A DNA stretch of 9,647 bases, from assembly GCA_003531115.1 (NCBI GenBank), contig DQHT01000009.1:1-9647 (forward strand), given 5' to 3'. A program made the position numbers and the translations under genes. Positions within the stretch are counted from its first letter, which is position 1. Each line of letters opens with the position of its first letter. Below the pieces are notes generated by a model, which had not been told where the DNA came from, did not search any database, and saw only the letters and a program-made list of their open reading frames with translations. The stretch is from Bacteroidota bacterium (GTDB lineage Bacteria; Bacteroidota; Bacteroidia; UBA8524). This document shows, piece after piece, positions 7,068 through 9,647 of the stretch.

Positions 7068-7433
7068 ATGAATGCACAGCGGACAGTAGCATTAAATGCG
7101 CTACACGTAACAGCCCGAATAGGAGTTTATGAATTTGAACGTATGGAAGAGCGCCCGTTTATTATTGATGCAGCACTTACCATGCCTTGCGAAATCGTGG
7201 CGGACCCCGTTCAACTGGATGAAAGTGTGGATTATGAAGCCATGCTTGCCCTGGTGCTGGACGAGTTAAAAACCCCGGAATTTTTAATGGAATCAGTTGC
7301 CAACCGCCTGGCAATGAGGATGAAAGAAACATTCCCTGTTGCGAAGGAATTTTTTATCCATATACAAAAAATAAACCCACCCCTGAAAGCAGAGGTGGGT
7401 TCAAGCAGCGTAAAGCTGGAGGTATCTTATTAA
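7068..7433 (+). CDS. folB: Dihydroneopterin aldolase
   Basis: At 121 residues this has the normal FolB length. FolB converts 7,8-dihydroneopterin to 6-hydroxymethyl-7,8-dihydropterin and glycolaldehyde in cytoplasmic folate synthesis. Visible hallmarks are ARIGVYEFERMEERPFIID with E22 (E22 in the Staphylococcus enzyme), VDYEAML with Y56 (Y54), LMESVANRLA with E75 (E74), and IQKINPP with the catalytic lysine K101 (K100); the correspondences are from memory. No other folate genes flank it. It is divergent from gcdH (80-base gap) and convergent with nhaD: both TAA stops lie within the 10-base palindrome TTATTAATAA at 7427-7436, giving a four-base overlap. The last third of the gene also carries a hairpin with a T tract that reads as a terminator for nhaD on the other strand. 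Confidence 0.92.
   Translation: MNAQRTVALNALHVTARIGVYEFERMEERPFIIDAALTMPCEIVADPVQLDESVDYEAMLALVLDELKTPEFLMESVANRLAMRMKETFPVAKEFFIHIQKINPPLKAEVGSSSVKLEVSY
7366..7401 (-). terminator. Intrinsic terminator of nhaD embedded in folB
   Basis: On the - strand an 8-bp stem AACCCACC/GGTGGGTT (7394-7401 with 7374-7381) closes a 12-base loop, inside which a C-A mismatch and three more pairs can form. After TA comes a run of six T (7366-7371). It lies 28 to 64 bases past the nhaD stop. On the + strand no T tract follows the stem, so it is directional. It occupies folB codons that include K101 (7368-7370). Confidence 0.75.
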
Positions 7434-8884
7434 TAAACCGCGAAAATGGGGTGCACTACCATATAGACCAAAGCCCCGGCGAAGAATCCCAGCAAGGCCA
7501 GTAGACTGATCTTTTTCATGTACCAGATAAAGTCAATTTTTTCCATACCCATAACGGCAACACCGGCTGCTGATCCGATGATCAAAGCACTACCACCGGT
7601 ACCGGCCGTATAAGCGATAAATTCCCATATTTTGGCATCGGCCAGGTAATACTTCACCCCGTCAACCACGATCATACCATGTTCGATCATATCCGGGTTT
7701 GCCATGGCAAGGTTAAACACCTCAGAGTTCACACTGGCGCTGGCCAGAGGATACATGCCCATGGAGGCGGCAACCAGAGGAACGTTATCTACCACAGAGG
7801 ATAATAATCCGATCGCCATGGCAATAACATTCAGATTACCTATGGCCTGATCCATCCATAAGGCTACCGAGGTTAATATATAAGTCGACTGGAGTGCATG
7901 AATGGCAACCAGAATACCCAGGAAGAAGAGTACAGAAGACGTGTCGATTTTGCTCAGGGCATGAACGGCGGTATAAGGTTTACGTTCTTCTTCATCTTTA
8001 TCAGAATGGATAATTTCAGAGATCAGCCACATAACACCAAGGCCGAGTAGCATGCCCATATAAGGCGGAAGGTGGGTGATGGTTTTAAAGATCGGAACAA
8101 ACAGAAGCGCACCGAGTCCGGCAATGAGCATGATTTTGCTCCCTTTGACCAGCTCAACATCTTTGGCGGCATCATTATCGTAAGGAGCACGTTCTACTTC
8201 GCCTTTCATCTTGAAAGAGAGGTAAACCAAAGGAATGATCAAACAAACCAAACTCGGAAGTATGAGGGTCAGGATAATATTCCCGGCAGTAATTTGTCCG
8301 CCTATCCAGAGCATGGTTGTCGTTACGTCGCCAATTGGCGACCAGGCTCCACCGGCATTGGCGGCAATGATGACCATACCTGCGAAAAATTTTCTTTGTT
8401 CCTTGTTATGGATGAGTTTTCGCAAAAGGGAAACCATAACAATAGAAGTTGTTAAGTTATCAAGCGCTGCAGAAAGGAAAAAGGTGATGATAGAAATGAT
8501 CCAGAGCAGTTTGCGTGAATCACGGGTGGTGATTCGGTTTGTTATGACCTTAAAGCCCTGGTGGGAGTCGATGAGTTCGACGATGGTCATGGCACCCAAA
8601 AGAAAAAACAGGATCTCGGAAATTCCGCCAAGATGATGCCCCAACTCATGCGTCACAAAATGAGTTTTTACGACCTCGGTAACTTCAGTGATGTGTTCAA
8701 CGTAAAGGAAGTGTTTAAAAGAGTCCCAATTTACGTCGATCAGGGCTTCGTTGGCAACCATAAATACGGTCCACATCAATACCCCGGTTAACAATGCGCT
8801 GGCAGTTTTGTTAACCTTAAGGGGATGCTCGAAGGCAATCGCAAGGTAGCCGATGACAAATACAGCAATGAGTAAATAAGTCAT
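7430..8884 (-). CDS. nhaD: NhaD-type Na+/H+ antiporter
   Basis: This 484-residue polytopic inner-membrane protein, with about a dozen hydrophobic segments, belongs to the NhaD family of the ion transporter superfamily. It exports Na+ in exchange for protons, supporting sodium and pH homeostasis. The two inverted-repeat halves each carry the expected buried Asp-Asn motif: ALDNLTTSIVM (D142-N143) and VVDNVPLVAAS (D366-N367). Between them is NAGGAWSPIGDVTTTMLW (D186), also typical of the family. A His-rich loop, THFVTHELGHHLGG (74-87), precedes the ILFFLLGAMTIVELID segment; a cluster like this is common in Bacteroidota NhaD as I recall. The charged stretch SDKDEEERK near 294-302 is a cytoplasmic or periplasmic loop. 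ATG 8884 is the natural start, without a Shine-Dalgarno sequence and 20 bases after a strong -7 element. The gene ends tail-to-tail with folB. Confidence 0.93.
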   Translation of the reverse strand: MTYLLIAVFVIGYLAIAFEHPLKVNKTASALLTGVLMWTVFMVANEALIDVNWDSFKHFLYVEHITEVTEVVKTHFVTHELGHHLGGISEILFFLLGAMTIVELIDSHQGFKVITNRITTRDSRKLLWIISIITFFLSAALDNLTTSIVMVSLLRKLIHNKEQRKFFAGMVIIAANAGGAWSPIGDVTTTMLWIGGQITAGNIILTLILPSLVCLIIPLVYLSFKMKGEVERAPYDNDAAKDVELVKGSKIMLIAGLGALLFVPIFKTITHLPPYMGMLLGLGVMWLISEIIHSDKDEEERKPYTAVHALSKIDTSSVLFFLGILVAIHALQSTYILTSVALWMDQAIGNLNVIAMAIGLLSSVVDNVPLVAASMGMYPLASASVNSEVFNLAMANPDMIEHGMIVVDGVKYYLADAKIWEFIAYTAGTGGSALIIGSAAGVAVMGMEKIDFIWYMKKISLLALLGFFAGALVYMVVHPIFAVY

Positions 8885-8903
8885 GAGTTTGTTATTTCGG
8901 GGG

Positions 8904-8932
8904 CAAAGATATTCCCTTCATTCAAAGTTCAA
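8904..8932 (-). promoter_or_regulatory. Bacteroidota-type promoter of nhaD
   Basis: On the - strand TTG (8930-8932) is followed after 18 bases by TATCTTTG (8904-8911). This is a full match to the Bacteroidota sigma consensus TTG-N17-23-TAnnTTTG. Transcription would begin near 8897, giving a leader of about 13 bases before ATG 8884. It sits in the 85-base gap after the nuclease-domain gene, so nhaD is probably transcribed on its own. Confidence 0.75.
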
Positions 8933-8969
8933 TAGGACAGGAAAAATATTCTTTGATACACCACCTTTA

Positions 8970-9410
8970 TTATAAAAAATGCGGAATTTCTTCGCACATT
9001 TCGATACGTCCGGTTTCATTTCTTTTCAAACAAAGATGCCGGATGCCGTTGCTGATAAATAAATAGGGTACCTTTAACACGCTTTGGTAACGTGCAATTT
9101 GAGCAACAACCTCCGGACTTAACAAAATATGGGGCGCTTTGCATTCCACAAGAAGGTAGGGTTCATTGTTTTTATAGGCTACAATATCACAGCGTCGTAT
9201 CATACCCTGAAATTTGATACCCGTTTCGACCGCAAGCAGCGAAGCTGAATAAGCTTTGTCATAGATAAGATGATGCAGCACATGTTGCCTCACCCATTCT
9301 TCGGGAGTCAGGATCACAAATTTCTTGCGTACCACGTCAAAAATCATTTTTTTGCGGTCTGCTTCCTGAATTTGAAAAGAATAGGAAGGAAAATTTAGTG
9401 CATCAAACAT
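8970..9410 (-). CDS. Stand-alone HsdR N-terminal-like nuclease domain protein
   Basis: This small protein has 146 residues from ATG 9410 (MFDALNFPSYSFQIQ). It matches the HSDR_N_2-type domain, the nuclease part of type I restriction R subunits, without any helicase or specificity domain. Numbered from this start, the PD-(D/E)XK-type residues are E63 (AVETG), D75 (RRCDIVAY), E89 and K91 (LLVECKAP), then Q104 and Y108 (QIARYQ), all apparently intact. The EEWVRQH segment near residue 38 is characteristic of this Bacteroidota family. The frame could begin at ATG 9428, but that would add MAIIVW and overlap holA. Homologues tend to begin at the MFDALNFP-like position, so 9410 is preferred. It is divergent from holA with a 10-base gap, an arrangement common in Bacteroidota. 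Its role is unknown; DNA repair or replication-linked nuclease activity is an inference, and there is no hsdM or hsdS nearby. Confidence 0.82.
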   Translation of the reverse strand: MFDALNFPSYSFQIQEADRKKMIFDVVRKKFVILTPEEWVRQHVLHHLIYDKAYSASLLAVETGIKFQGMIRRCDIVAYKNNEPYLLVECKAPHILLSPEVVAQIARYQSVLKVPYLFISNGIRHLCLKRNETGRIEMCEEIPHFL

Positions 9411-9420
9411 CCATACAATA

Positions 9421-9596
9421 ATGGCCAAAACTTCGCATACCTACCAATCCATTTTAAGAGACCTGAAGGCAAAGAAATTTGCCCCGGTTTACGTGCTTTA
9501 TGGAGAAGAGGCTTATTTTATTGATAAGGTGGCCCACTATATTGAACATCATGTACTGAGCGAAGGAGAACGGGGCTTTAACCAATCGGTCTTTTA
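9421..9596 (+). CDS. holA: DNA polymerase III delta subunit (N-terminal fragment)
   Basis: About 58 codons of holA are present: MAKTSHTYQSILRDLKAKKF, then APVYVLYGEEAYFIDKVAHYIE, then GERGFNQSVF. This is the usual start of Bacteroidota HolA, the clamp-loader subunit that opens the sliding clamp. The LYGEEAYFID segment is the family's most recognisable motif here. The frame ends at an abrupt TAA (9595-9597) in the middle of the expected FNQSVFYGKDVD motif. This stop is not biological: the reverse complement of the following 26 bases supplies the missing YGKDVDART in frame. The gene is therefore broken by the inverted fold-back at the right end of the window, not by a mutation. Its start is 10 bases from that of the divergent nuclease-domain gene. 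No Shine-Dalgarno sequence is visible. Confidence 0.85.
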
Positions 9597-9647
9597 AGGT
9601 CCGGGCGTCGACATCCTTGCCATAAAAGACCGATTGGTTAAAGCCCC
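9572..9647. repeat. Perfect 25-bp inverted repeat at the right edge (fold-back)
   Basis: Bases 9572-9596 and 9623-9647 are exact reverse complements, separated by 26 bases. The spacer and right arm, read on the - strand, continue the holA reading frame (FYGKDVDART), whereas the + strand hits a stop at once. The second half is therefore an inverted copy of holA, as produced by template switching during amplification, a hairpin read or a mis-assembled contig end. Confidence 0.9.

Noticed and set aside
8072..8636. Two open frames on the + strand inside nhaD
   Set aside because: They are antisense to strongly conserved membrane-protein motifs of NhaD and have no protein-like features.
9411..9428. 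Upstream start ATG 9428 for the nuclease-domain gene
   Set aside because: It would add only MAIIVW and overlap the holA start; the family pattern begins at MFDALNFP (ATG 9410).
9572..9647. Right-edge inverted repeat as a rho-independent terminator
   Set aside because: It lies in the middle of holA, has no T tract after the second arm, and its second half carries holA coding sequence in reverse.

Overview
The window is chromosomal DNA from a member of the Bacteroidota. Four things support this: a C-terminal type IX secretion sorting domain on a large repeat protein, promoters of the TTG-N18-TAnnTTTG type, a general lack of Shine-Dalgarno sequences, and the side-by-side arrangement of holA with a stand-alone HsdR-N nuclease-domain gene. 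I cannot name the genus. Both ends look like contig ends: the first gene is cut at its 5' side, and the last 76 bases are a fold-back of holA.

Layout. (1) 2-1093 (+): the C-terminal part of a secreted adhesin-like protein with hyalin-type/PKD-like repeats, a small Cys/His domain and a T9SS sorting domain. A strong intrinsic terminator follows it. (2) 1222-3688 (+): a two-gene signalling unit made of a soluble histidine kinase with three PAS domains and a single-domain, Rcp1/CheY-like response regulator. (3) 6987-3682 (-): a three-gene unit of glutaryl-CoA dehydrogenase, an exported protein of unknown function, and a DUF2279-type exported protein. The first two genes are joined by an ATGA overlap. 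Between the second and third lies a 7-base tandem repeat in two inverted arms. (4) 7068-7433 (+): dihydroneopterin aldolase (folB), divergent from gcdH. (5) 8884-7430 (-): an NhaD-type Na+/H+ antiporter, convergent with folB, with a good promoter upstream. (6) 9410-8970 (-): an HsdR-N/PD-(D/E)XK domain protein, divergent from the start of holA at 9421 (+).

The region is gene-dense and looks like ordinary core genome. The window has four convergent or tandem gene junctions that overlap by 4 to 20 bases, and the only gaps are about 128, 103, 80, 85 and 10 bases. There is no stretch of 300 bases without a gene, and I saw no tRNA, rRNA, CRISPR array, transposase or phage gene. I found no clearly new multi-gene system. 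The most notable signals are the 31-bp inverted heptamer repeat, which pairs completely only in the RNA of the gcdH operon strand and also encodes part of a signal peptide; a terminator for nhaD embedded in the active-site codons of folB; an unrecognised exported protein with an apparent internal duplication; and the inverted fold-back at the right end, which is most likely an assembly or amplification artefact.
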